DNA from: Pseudomonadota bacterium
Lineage (GTDB): Bacteria > Pseudomonadota > Alphaproteobacteria > Rhodospirillales > Magnetospirillaceae
Reading direction: 5' to 3'
Assembly: GCA_023426365.1 (NCBI GenBank)
Contig: JAFAAW010000028.1
Coordinates: 1 to 57,519 of the forward strand
DNA length: 57,519 nucleotides
The notes under the pieces were generated by a model. That model ran no database searches and had not been told where the DNA came from. It worked only from the letters and a program-made list of their open reading frames with translations. Shown piece by piece: positions 35,801 to 39,715 of the stretch; positions within the stretch are counted from its first letter, which is position 1; the number at the start of each line of letters is the position of its first letter. The translations under genes were made by a program, and so were the position numbers.

Positions 35801-35896
35801 CGGTTCGGCCGGGTTCAGGCCGGCACCGGCCATCAGCTCCTGTTCCAGCAGGTTGCTCATAGCTTCGTCCAGGTCGGAAGACGTCGTGTCGGTCAT
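17000..35896 (-). CDS. Trans-AT PKS/NRPS megasynthase B (6298 aa): six modules, an N-terminal ACP and a terminal C-A-PCP-TE
   Basis: Domain order with rough residues: ACP (Ser ~70); KS 185-620; DH 770-1040; KR 1055-1430; ACP (~1488); KS 1579-2020; ACP (~2263); KS 2329-2750; DH 2919-3162; ACP (~3212); KS 3284-3720; KR 3870-4253; ACP (~4309); KS0 4365-4792; ACP (~4951); C 5009-5442; A 5445-5969; PCP (~6010); TE 6065-6298. No AT domain occurs, so malonyl units come from a trans AT. The N-terminal ACP completes the last module of megasynthase A, and TE Ser in GWSLGG releases the chain after one amino acid is added. The start is ATG 35896 (MTDTTSSDLDEAMSN), with GAGGAA 10 bases upstream overlapping the stop of the FMO gene. 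No frameshift is seen. It is the last gene of the PKS operon. Confidence 0.97.
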   Translation of the reverse strand: MTDTTSSDLDEAMSNLLEQELMAGAGLNPAEPEAAVSDGLETDVRRMTAAALGLPEEQLDPDANLANFGVDSIAITEVMVRISRAFSIQVAPTTFFEARSLRHLADILRQRYGKAIDAHYAKTAPTETAPGGSASAAMPPAMPTGAPGDELAPWLTRHRAHWTDAPSHAGRVQPPPRPDHSPATDIPIAVIAMEGVFPQSPDLDTLEAHLRAGADCITEIPADRWDWRAAWGDPRQGPFTRVKWGGFVSGADLFDAQVFNISPHEAELMDPQHRLFMECVWALVERAGIAHSSLRGRKVGLFLGINLLDYTNLANRTGITDAQRMTGLGHAFCANRLSFLLDVHGPSEVIDTACSSSAVALHRAVMSIRHEGCEMAVAGGSNLMLSPDQHVLFSQVGMLAPDGRCKTFSAQADGYARADGVGAVLLKRLDLAERDGDPILGVIRASVEHHGGTTTSLTAPNPAAQARLIVEAHTRADIDPRTVTMIECHGTGTRLGDPVEIEGLKTAFAQLYAARGLPAPAEATCGIGSIKSNIGHAETAAGIAGLVKLLLSMNSGIQYRTLHAATVNPLIDLGGTPFCILDRERPWTRPVIDGVEAPRRAGLSSFGAGGANVHVVVEEYRAASATAPRGPRPLVVPISARSRAGLRRLVAALRPHVNDANLDALAWTLQSGRDPWRVRVAFVADDAAGLVRRMDAFLADDSAACEVPRRHAADTVAETAPEAVARAWMAGGAMDWSRLWGGEPPRRLALPATPFERKRYWLPETEAAAATGFALRPAGDGRFLVTLNGTEFFLADHRLGDRPVLPGVAYLELARAAAARTGLAVSRVRGVVWVRPLLVDGPTTVEVTLERTGGQVEIASLSDGGERVLHAQLCLDQSAAAPLRSSVGLAALRALHARAFSAAQVYQCFDAMGLNYGPGHRAVAGLWTAPGPEVLARLALPATVADTLAAFPWHPSLLDGAFQAALGMALAEDEAPTGAALPFAVNEMRVLGPCEAEMWVHIRPAAMAETAPRVRTLDIDLLAADGTIRIALHGFATRVPQPAADTAPVHVFAPRWQAAQPLPTAMADRLVVRAPAHGPLEQRYTILATEVLAAVQHRAGLVQVVIEDGPDAEALAGIIGLLRSAALEQPGLGGQVAILPSGLPEAEARLAEAAGAGPGAKLRLENGNWWQEVWCPAPPAAVPAPWRDGQVILVTGGLGGLGRHLAAAIRTAAPKATVVLCGRSSADDTARVWLETVGAEYVAADIADPAATTRLIADIRGRHGRLDGVIHAAGRLDDGPLTGKTAAGLAAVLAPKVAGTLNLDRALGDAPLDFFVLFSSIAAILGSPGQTDYAAANGFLDGFAAGREVRRRAGFAQGRTLTVAWPFWAEGGMAMDAATQALTARTIGLTPLATADGLAALAAAMAADAPRLLVAAGDGDKLGRRLAGTAAASGRPTVSVPPAPLAAAPILREKLLAALMVAAARQLKVAVADLADDEELTEYGFDSIGFTQFTNALNDQFDLELTPTVFFEHPTLAGLSGHLATTHAATLAARLGIEEQVAPPREAMAPAEPMPVAPTPAQSPRLSAAPIMAGTAPEPVAIIAMAGQFPGAADVEGFWANLEQGKDCTADIPAERWDWRAIWGDPRTEPGKCNVRRGGFIDGADRFDPAFFGLSAPEVRAMDPQQRLLLTQAWRLFEDAGIPPRRMSGSDTGVFIGIADTGYGRLAAQAGATVEGYAMTGLAPSLGPNRLSFHFNLHGPSVAVETACSSALVAVHRAVEAIRGGTCEAAIAGGINLLLMPDTFIGFARAGMLSPDGRSKPFSATADGYGRGEGVGLVLLKRLSAAERDGDRILAVIRASGENHGGRASSLTAPNPKAQADLLRAVWRRSGLDPRSAGYVEAHGTGTPLGDPIEVEALKAAFADLTREAEGRFGPAPAMACAIGSVKSNIGHLELAAGIAGLIKVVAQMQAGTIAATLHCDTLNPYLKLDGGPFRVARERQPWPRPIGRDGHPLPRRAGVSSFGFGGANAHVVVEEYIDPAPVTAPARPTGPALLVLSAHSPEALSALARDLRAFIARGAHDLGDIAHALQTTREAMEHRLAFAAAGPAEALARLDAFLADADDPALHKGRVKGGRGAVSVLESDPDIARAIAGLAAKGRADGLLEVWVKGFAVDWGLLHGGRRPPRIALPAYPLAQGQYWVQSGPVTAAIPAPAPVPVPVPVPVPVAAEIPAEPADDNAALAAVTDNAALAAVTDIAARVLEVAPEVLDPDAELGEFGFDSITMTGFAAKVNAELSLNLTPADFFEFATLARLARHIAGSAVLPRRAAAPALPAQAAAPVVRSAPVGDDDPIAIVGLSCAFPGATDPDGFWDVLINGRDCITPIPADRWDWRAFDGDPKAEHGKTNIHWGGFIDGVFAFDPLFFGISPREAKLMDPQQRLMMMHAWKAIEDSGHAPRSLAGRRVGLFVGTSSSGYREIIGDDTGGEGYVATGAVPSVGPNRISYFLDWHGPSEPVETACSSSLVALHRAIQSMRAGDCDMAVVGGVNTIVTPEAHINFAKAGMLAPDGRCKTFSAQADGYGRGEGVGLVVLKRLSEAEADGDPILALVRGSAVNHGGRANSLTAPNTAAQTALLREALARAGIDPATIGYIEAHGTGTRLGDPVEINALKAAFGGAQGARIGIGSVKTNIGHLELAAGAAGIAKVLLQMRHRTLAPSLHCAEINPYVQLDGSPFHIVREAEEWQPAAAGLPRRAGVSSFGFGGVNAHVILEEYCAPAVPPAPPGGPRVVVLSAATAERLADQARNLRDFIAAGRLAEGDLDDLAYTLCLGRDAMKHRLALVASSLREVREKLERFLSGDHGAVAVGRMETGQRPGPAIAPDLPADTLAARWAAGAEVDWAAAFPGRRRRLRLPTYPFARDVYHITGSTPAAAPAAPYSRRIEAEHFVLRDHRVRGARILPGAMGLELARAAASGNTGFTPLLLSRVVWQHPLRLDSGTVTITVPLAAAQGDIRTFRLLSGAEDSLPHMLGRVAPSDGIAEHLDLDSIRARCGEVLSAAELYATYDGLGLEYGPAFRAVEQVHLGQDEVLARLRLPDAARDGVFGLHPSLVDGAFQAALGLFARGGDGSVALPFGLDEAHVLAPTADTLWAHVRRAASAPGTVRLDIRVTGDDGSECLRLLGFTLRLLKQEKPSGGGERTRILAELTDLLARETGLPPAEIEEHAALEVYGIDSVMITRLTDLLEREYGPLPKTLFFDCRTLGALADWFATRPPAAVAAQATMPERAAPVAVTSAPADIRGDSGNGPIAIIGMAGRFPEAADLDQFWRNLEQGRDCIREIPPERWDHARFFDPRPGTPGKTYGKWGGFLDGIDRFDPLFFNISPREAQYLDPQERLFLQCAWETLEDAGLTRAAIAPAAPPLDGGAVGVFVGVMYSEYQLHGAERTAAGQPLALSSSAASIANRVSAFCGFHGPSMAVDTMCSSSLTAIHLACESLRAGSCRVALAGGVNLSLHPNKYLGLGQGRFLSSDGRCESFGKGGDGYVPGEGVGAVLLKPLDRALADGDRVLGVIRATALNHGGHTNGYTVPNPAAQAAVIARALEAAGVSARRIGYVEAHGTGTALGDPIEIAALSRAFAGHTSETGFCAIGSVKSNIGHCESAAGMAGLAKVLLQFRHRKLVPSLHSVTLNPGIDFATTPFRVQQHLADWPTPADGGPRLAGLSSFGAGGANAHLILEEFVAPPVAAAPPRRDVFPLSARDPQRLDEMITRLRAAVAALPESDLPAIAHTLQVGREAFEERFAAIAATKAELLAALDQRDGARDRAGRNQGAAPLDDAAALAAAWVRGAAVDWRVWRGNPVPRRLSLPPYAFARDRYWLPDETSPAAPSLPLLFAPRWRERPAQAEIPVPARRLVVLVDQPETARVTADVTFFPAAPYDDHAARLLPLLQDLFRSRPDTALVQVVVPKASLLEGLAGLLRSARLERPSVRCQLIALDMGRADAARLLDGDAASADADIRHDGGARLVRHWQEVTLPAARSPWRGDGVYLITGGNGGIGRQVCAHILARAPGATLWLCGRSARQDQDARVRYRAVDVTDAAAMGGLVAEILAEHGRLTGVIHAAGLTRDSLLVRKDPAELRAVLAPKVAGTLALDAATAACGLELFVLFGSVSGALGNAGQADYAAANAWQDAFAAHRNRLAARGERQGRAIAIDWPYWRDGGMRLGDDTIAAMERAVGARPLATAAALAALDAIVAQNVEDQILVLDGDRDRLRALMAPGPAAAAGRAPAPAASRAAASPAAAMAKLVGECVAQVLHVPADKLDADAPFDRFGMDSVSALEIVAMLEGKLGPLPPTLLFENPSVNRLARALEATATPADPAPPVTASDDIAVIAVAGRYPGAQTPEELWTLLRDGGDAITEVPTGRWDPAYSPAKGKPGASHCKWGGFLDGIECFDAAFFGYHPRAADLADPQERLFLETAWHLLERAGHPRARLRDRYDGRVGVFVGAMYQHYAALADDAETRSLLLLNSYSALANRVSFFFDLQGPSVAVDSMCSSGLEAVRQACHSLKAGECRLAIAGAVNLSLLGAKYQGLSRAGLVGSGADSRSFADGDGYLPAEGVGAVLLKPLADALADGDRVLAVIKAAAANHGGHSAGYGVPSADAQARLVEECVRRAGIDPATIGYVEAAANGSALGDAIELRALTRAFAAMGISDGAVALGAVKANLGHAEAASGMAQLTKVLLQLEHRTLAPTPRPAAINRALDFDHSPFRPQWQAAPWPAPLADGRPQPRRALVSAFGAGGSNVMLVVEEGPPPALAATETRCRRLFPVSARTPGQLAEMLDRLARFVEDRPDVSLAALSRTLRLGREDMEHRVVVAASDRAELLARLRAVRPGDPPESMDEPPADEMTPMLVLPPYPFARDRHWLPRAEPPAAAAGPLLPLIISVLAAELGVDGGTLAPDTPFAALGLDSMMALRLGYAVEEATGIRLQRRDLENAATPAALAAQLEARPETAAAEVAKTSPTAAGLWRTPLSEGQKGLWVVQSLYPQGNSYNVPLAFRVSGLDLEALERACRWLGQTFPVLTATIGDHQGDLVQTAGALPSLQRLALPKGMEPLDFARRRAGRPFALAEEGPSRFELLSGGALGADHHILLIVVHHMAFDGASAAVVAQALWTAYGRFATGQDAPDRPAAADFADFVAWERDFLASERGQAQMRHWLDVLAGELPVTQLPADHTPKPGTAIDGRTLESRLEAPLIHAARRTARDLGTTPAALFLTVFAVLLYRHTGLGDMVVGVPVLRRNERRFLGAVGYFVNMLPLRLAVAGDRSAAQAVRDTHRRLVDGLDHGEVPFAAVARALGGGTPAEPPYQVSFAYQNFPPGAPAELPPGTGAVSFLPELHQPGDGPFGLELYEDGDTIRVVAGYDGNRFDAASISHLLERFARLAAALCADPERAAGKLDMLASAERKRLLGHAACPAALPRRPGVVTDWIAEQAKANPHAVAVEAGDETLSYRQLTRRANRLARHLRRAGVRPGDAVAVLLGRDGDGIVTLLAVLALGGVWVPLDPEAPPQRLRAMLDDCGARALVGKGTAAARLSVPLTVDLERDNAAIATRPARRLKNGPAPDAPAYMIYTSGSTGTPKGVMVSHRALAGHVQAITGTYGLSAADAVLQFAPHVVDTALEQILPTLAIGARLVLRSGPVWTPDALHRILVQRRISVADLPPAYLREALLAWNDGPAAPPPALRLLIVGGETLSANTVRLWQTGPLASVALTNAYGPTEATITCLTQTVDRAAPPGAAVPIGRPVPGTIALVLDRDGNPAPEGVIGELHVGGDRLALGYHGRPDLTDERFITWTDGKRQWRLYRTGDLASVIPGTRGTIAFQGRIDHQVKIRGFRVEPGEVEAALAGFGLREVAVVPRRDGTGNTVLTAYVVPAPDRPFDEAALRGHMAARLPAPMLPAAYVVLDRLPVTAGGKLDRAALPEPAGRTAGAHVPRDEVEDGLRRLWGEILGRDATGIGIHDDFQLCGGHSLLWVRLLSEIGRRFGCRPAAAEFLDAITIARQAEILRRALEPASAAPGDTVILLRGGDRERRALPLFLVHAAAGTVDTYLELSRRLPSVIDVYGLQAPGLDGRAPPCTDLSALAAHHVAALRRVQPQGPYQLAGWSLGGVVAFEMARQLRGNGHEVKLLALIDSYPPDVLRRFDAAAASPDQTFTRDVLDAAGPLPPAEVERLRRLYLAHVAALAAYAPSTYDGPLTVLHATHAGLDAPCCGWDALAGGEIAVHAVPGDHYTLLRPPYADACAAILGQALTATAAAD
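20915..22805 (-). other. Module B11: KS0-ACP (non-extending)
   Basis: The KS keeps its Cys (DSMCSSG) and the second His (NLGHAEAASG), but the HGTGT motif is replaced by AANGS (minus strand, 21879-21903), removing the first catalytic His. It should pass the chain on without condensation, here to the C domain of the next module. The ACP motif is LGLDSMMALR. Confidence 0.85.
22825..26055 (-). other. Module B10: KS-KR-ACP
   Basis: The KS has DTMCSSS, EAHGTGT and SNIGHCE. The KR has TGGNGGIG and DYAAAN, so it looks active. The ACP has FGMDSVSALE. The expected product is a beta-hydroxy unit unless modified further. Confidence 0.85.
26135..28915 (-). other. Module B9: KS-DH-ACP without KR
   Basis: The KS is intact (ETACSSS, EAHGTGT, TNIGHLE). 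The DH has His in DHRVRGARILPG and Asp in HPSLVDGAFQ, so it looks catalytic although no KR is present in this module. The ACP has YGIDSVMITRL. Confidence 0.85.
28985..31165 (-). other. Module B8: KS-ACP, no reductive domain
   Basis: The KS is intact (ETACSSA, EAHGTGT, SNIGHLE). The linker holds a duplicated DNAALAAVT peptide and a Pro-Val repeat before the ACP (FGFDSITMTGF). It should leave a beta-keto unit unless a trans or neighbouring domain acts on it. Confidence 0.85.
29189..29242. repeat. 27-bp tandem duplication inside megasynthase B
   Basis: Units 29189-29215 and 29216-29242 differ by a single base (T or C at the sixth position). They encode DNAALAAVT twice in the linker before the module B8 ACP. 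The length is a multiple of three, so the frame is kept. Confidence 0.9.
31265..35345 (-). other. Module B7: KS-DH-KR-ACP
   Basis: The KS has DTACSSS, ECHGTGT and SNIGHAE. The DH has DHRLGDRPVLPG and LLDGAFQ. The KR has TGGLGGLG and DYAAAN. The ACP has YGFDSIGFTQF. The full set should yield an alpha,beta-double bond. Confidence 0.87.
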
Positions 35897-35910
35897 GGCG
35901 TGCCGTTTCC

Positions 35911-37212
35911 TCAGGCCTCGGCCAGCATGTCGCGGTAGTGGCGCATGTGGGCCAAAAGCTTCCACAAATCCGCCTCCCACAGGTGGCGGTAGGATTTGAC
36001 GAAGTATTCCTGGCCCAGATCGGGGCGGTCCATCTGTTTGGCGGCCAGGAACGCCGCCAGACCGCGCGTGCGGTCACGCAAGGCGCGGGCATAGTGCAGC
36101 ACGAACAATCCTTGGGTCTTCAGGCCGTCGCCCAGGCCGGCGGCCGAATTGATGAAACCCATGAACAGCAGATCGTCGTGGTTGCGCGGCGTGGAATGAA
36201 GGAACAGGTCGGGAATGCCGTTCTTCCATTCCAGCAAGGCGCGGTCCAGATAGGGGAAGTCGCGGCGATAGCCGGTGGCGTACAGGATCAGGTCGATCTC
36301 GGCGGTGCTGCCGTCCTTGAAGCTCACGGTCTTGCCGGCGAAGCTTTCCAGATCCGGCTTGGGCGTGATGTCGCCGTGGCCGATGTGATAGAGCAGCAGC
36401 GAATTCATCACCGGATGCGCCCCGTCCAGTGGATAATCGGGCTTGGGCAGGCCGTAATCGGTGCCGTCGCAGCCCGCCAGTTTGAATACTTGGGCGATGT
36501 AGGCCATGGTTTCCTGGCGGGTCTTGAACTTGGCGCCCAGTTCCATCATCCATTGCGGGGTCGGTTTTCCTGCAATGAACTTGGGCTGGTAGTAATAACC
36601 GCGCCGGGTGGAATGATAGACCTTGGCAGCCGCGTGTACGGCGTCGGCGGCGAAGTCGCAGCCGGAATTGCCGCCGCCCACCACCAGCACCCGCTTGCCC
36701 TGCAACTGGCTGAGATGCTTGTAGTCCCGGGCGTGCAGCACCTCGCCCGAGAAGGCGCCGGACGGTGCCGGGTCGGGGAACAGCGGTTCGCGATGCAGGC
36801 CGGTGCACACCACGACCAGCGCGTAGGTTTCGTCGTGTCCGGCGGCGGTCTTCAGCCGCCAGCCGCCGTCATGCCTGGTCAGGCTGGTGACGGGCGCGTT
36901 GAACCGGGCATGTTTGCGCAGGCCGAAATGGTCGGCATAGGCCACGATGTAGCGCCACATCTGCTTGTGGTTGGGATAGACCGGATAGTCGTCCGGCATG
37001 GGGAAGTCAGGCACCTGGGTGTTGAACTTGGGCGAGATCAGATGGAGCGAGTCATAGGTTCTCCCGCACGCCCCTTCCGAATTCCACACGCCGCCGAATT
37101 CGGCTTCGGCCTCGTATAGGTCGAAATCGATGCCGCCCTCGATCAGCTCGCGGCCTACGCCGATGCCGGTCGGGCCGCCACCGATGATCGCCACCTTGAA
37201 GGTGTTGCTCAT
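35911..37212 (-). CDS. Flavin-dependent monooxygenase between the two megasynthases
   Basis: The protein has 433 residues and starts MSNTFKVAIIGGGPTGIGVG. The FAD fingerprint GGGPTG is at 11-16 and the second (NADPH) Rossmann motif is GGGNSG. The class B FMO/Baeyer-Villiger signature FxGxxxHxxxY is present as FSGEVLHARDY, and LILYATGYRRDFPYL is the late FMO motif. It should insert oxygen into a substrate, either hydroxylation or Baeyer-Villiger type; in trans-AT pathways such enzymes tailor or cleave the growing or finished chain. ATG 37212 starts 2 bp after the stop of megasynthase A (GGGGAG upstream), and its stop is 14 bp before megasynthase B, so it is firmly part of the operon. The N-terminal extension of the open frame into A is not coding. 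Confidence 0.95.
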   Translation of the reverse strand: MSNTFKVAIIGGGPTGIGVGRELIEGGIDFDLYEAEAEFGGVWNSEGACGRTYDSLHLISPKFNTQVPDFPMPDDYPVYPNHKQMWRYIVAYADHFGLRKHARFNAPVTSLTRHDGGWRLKTAAGHDETYALVVVCTGLHREPLFPDPAPSGAFSGEVLHARDYKHLSQLQGKRVLVVGGGNSGCDFAADAVHAAAKVYHSTRRGYYYQPKFIAGKPTPQWMMELGAKFKTRQETMAYIAQVFKLAGCDGTDYGLPKPDYPLDGAHPVMNSLLLYHIGHGDITPKPDLESFAGKTVSFKDGSTAEIDLILYATGYRRDFPYLDRALLEWKNGIPDLFLHSTPRNHDDLLFMGFINSAAGLGDGLKTQGLFVLHYARALRDRTRGLAAFLAAKQMDRPDLGQEYFVKSYRHLWEADLWKLLAHMRHYRDMLAEA

Positions 37213-37214
37213 GA

Positions 37215-39715
37215 TCAAGAACTCTCCCCCAGAGTAATTTCGGCCAAAGCGGTGAGCGGCGCCGTCCTCAGGCCGTCGAGGAACAGGCGCGGCTTTCCTT
37301 GTCCGTCGAACAGGGCAAGGTTGGGATGGGCGGCGCCGGGCGCCGTCTCGATCCGCAGGTACAAGCTGCCGGAACACGGCCCGGCGGCAGTCAGGGCGGC
37401 GGCGGCCCGAACGGCGGGCGGCGGCTCGGCCGGGGCGCGCCAGCCGGCGTCGCGCAATGCCGCGAGCCGCACCAGGATGTCCAGCAGCCCCGGGTCGAAC
37501 ACCATGCCCGACCCGTCGATGCCGATATGCGCGGTCAGCCGCTCGCCCTGACGCCAGATGCGGCGGACGCCGGGGATGCCGCACTCGGCGACATCCTCGC
37601 CCGCACACAATTCGGCGATGGTGACGGGCGGAGGCAGGGTGGGGGCTTCGTCCACTTCGCCCAGATGCAGCGGCGACAACGGCGCGTCCTCCGCTGCCAC
37701 CCGGTACAGCCAACCCTGGCCATCGGCCTCGACGGCGACCTCCAGCCGCCGGGGGGTGGCGCCGGGCGGGGCGCCCCACATCAGGTGTTTCAGGCCCAGA
37801 ACCGGCCGCCCGCAGGCCCGTTCAGCGGCGGCGCGCGCCAGTTCCGGCAGGCTCAGGCCGCCATCGGGCGGCGGCGGAACCGTGAAGGCGGCGGACGCGC
37901 TGGCGCAAGCCAGCAGCGGATGGGCGGCGGCTGGCGGCATTGGCGGCATTGGCGGCGTCGGCGCTTGCGCGTCCACCCAATGGCGGTCGCGGGCAAAGAC
38001 GGTGCCGGGCAGGTGCAGGCGCCGGCCGCCCGGCCCGGCCCGCCAGTCCACGGCCATGCCGGCCGACCACAGCCGGGCCACCTTGTCCAGCTTGGCGGCA
38101 TCGCCCGAGGCCAGCCATGCCCCCACCAGGGCGCGGGCGTCGTCGTCGTCGAACGGTGATGCCGTTGCCTCGCCACGGGACATATGGGCGCCGGGGGCGG
38201 CGCGTCCCGCCGCCGCTTCGCTCAGCAGCCGCAGCAGGCCGTCGCGGTCGGTGAAAACCGCCGCCAACCGGCACGGCTGGGCCTTGCGGCCAACCTGCAG
38301 GGTATGGGCGAGGTCGCCCAGGTCCAGGCCGGGGCGGCTGGCGGCGACGCGATGCAGAACCTCGGCCTGCTCGGCCAGACGTTCGGGCGTGCGTGCGGAC
38401 AGCGCCAGCAGCCAAGGTCCGGGCCGCGCGGTGGCGGGCGGGGTTGGCGCGCTTTCCACCACCACATGGGCGTTGGTGCCGGAAAAGCCGAACGAGGATA
38501 CCCCGGCGCGGCGCGGCGTGCTTCCGCCCCAGGGGCGCAACGCGGTGTTGACGCTGAACGGGGTGCCGTCCAGGCGGATGTGTTCGTTCAGGCGTTCGAA
38601 CTGGATGGTGGGCGGCAATTCGCTCCTTTCGACCGCCAGCATGGCCTTGATGGCCCCGGCCACGCCCGCCGCCGCCAGCAGGTGGCCCATGTTGCTCTTG
38701 AGCGAGCCGATGGCACAGGAACCGGCGGCCATGCTGGAACCGGCGAAGGCGCCGGTCAGGCCCTCGATCTCGATGGGGTCGCCCAGCGGCGTGCCGGTGC
38801 CGTGGCATTCCAACAGGCCGATGCTGGCCGGATCGATGGCGAAGCGCCGGTGCACCTCGCGGATCAGGCGGCTTTGCGCCTGGGGATTGGGCGCGGTGAT
38901 TCCGTTGGTGCGGCCGTCCTGATTGGTTCCCCATCCCCGGATGACCGCGTGGATGGGGTCGCCGTCGCGCTCGGCGTCCGCCAGCCGCTTCAGCAGCAGC
39001 ACGCCGGCGCCCTCGCCGGGGACGAAGCCGTTGGCGCGGGCGTCGAAGGTGAAGCAGCGGCCGTCCTTGGACAGCATGCTGACCTTGGACGTGTCGATGA
39101 ACATCTCTGGGCCGACCATCACGCAGACGCCGCCGGCCAGGGCCATGTCGCAATTGCCCAGCAGCAGGGAATCGCAGGCTTGGGCAATGGCGACCAGCGA
39201 GCTGGAGCACGCGGTGTCGAGCGAGATGCATGGACCACGCAGATCCAGCAAATGGGCGATGCGTGCCGCCAAAATCGAACCGGCGCTGCCCAGCAGAGAA
39301 TAGGCGTTGGATTCGGCAATGCGGTCGGCGTAGCCGCTGGGGCCGGCGCCGACGAAGACCCCGCATCGGCTGCCGCCCAGTCCCGACGGGTCCAGCGCCG
39401 CGTCCTCGAACGCCTGCCAGGCGTGCTCGAGGAACAGCCGCTGCTGCGGGTCCATCAGTTCGGCCTCGCGCGGGGTGATGGTGAAGAAGCCGGCATCGAA
39501 GCAATCGACGTCGTCGATCACCCCCATCCATTTGCAATACGAGGTGCCGGGATGCAGCGAGTCTGGATGATAGAAGCGCGAAACGTCCCAGCGCGACGGC
39601 GGCACTTCCTCGATACAATCGCGGCCCGCGCGGATGTTGTCCCAAAAGGCGTCGAGATCGCGCGATTTCGGGAAACGGCCCGAGGCGCCGATGATGGCGA
39701 TGGCATCGGGTGCGG
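37215..39715 (-). other. Module A6 (split): KS and degenerate DH; its ACP is on megasynthase B
   Basis: The KS is intact (DTACSSS, ECHGTGT, SNMGHLL). The C-terminal 240 residues have the outline of a dehydratase double hot-dog (HPLLACASAS.. to FDPGLLDILVRLAAL) but lack the catalytic HxxxGxxxxP. It probably serves docking or structure rather than catalysis. Confidence 0.8.
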
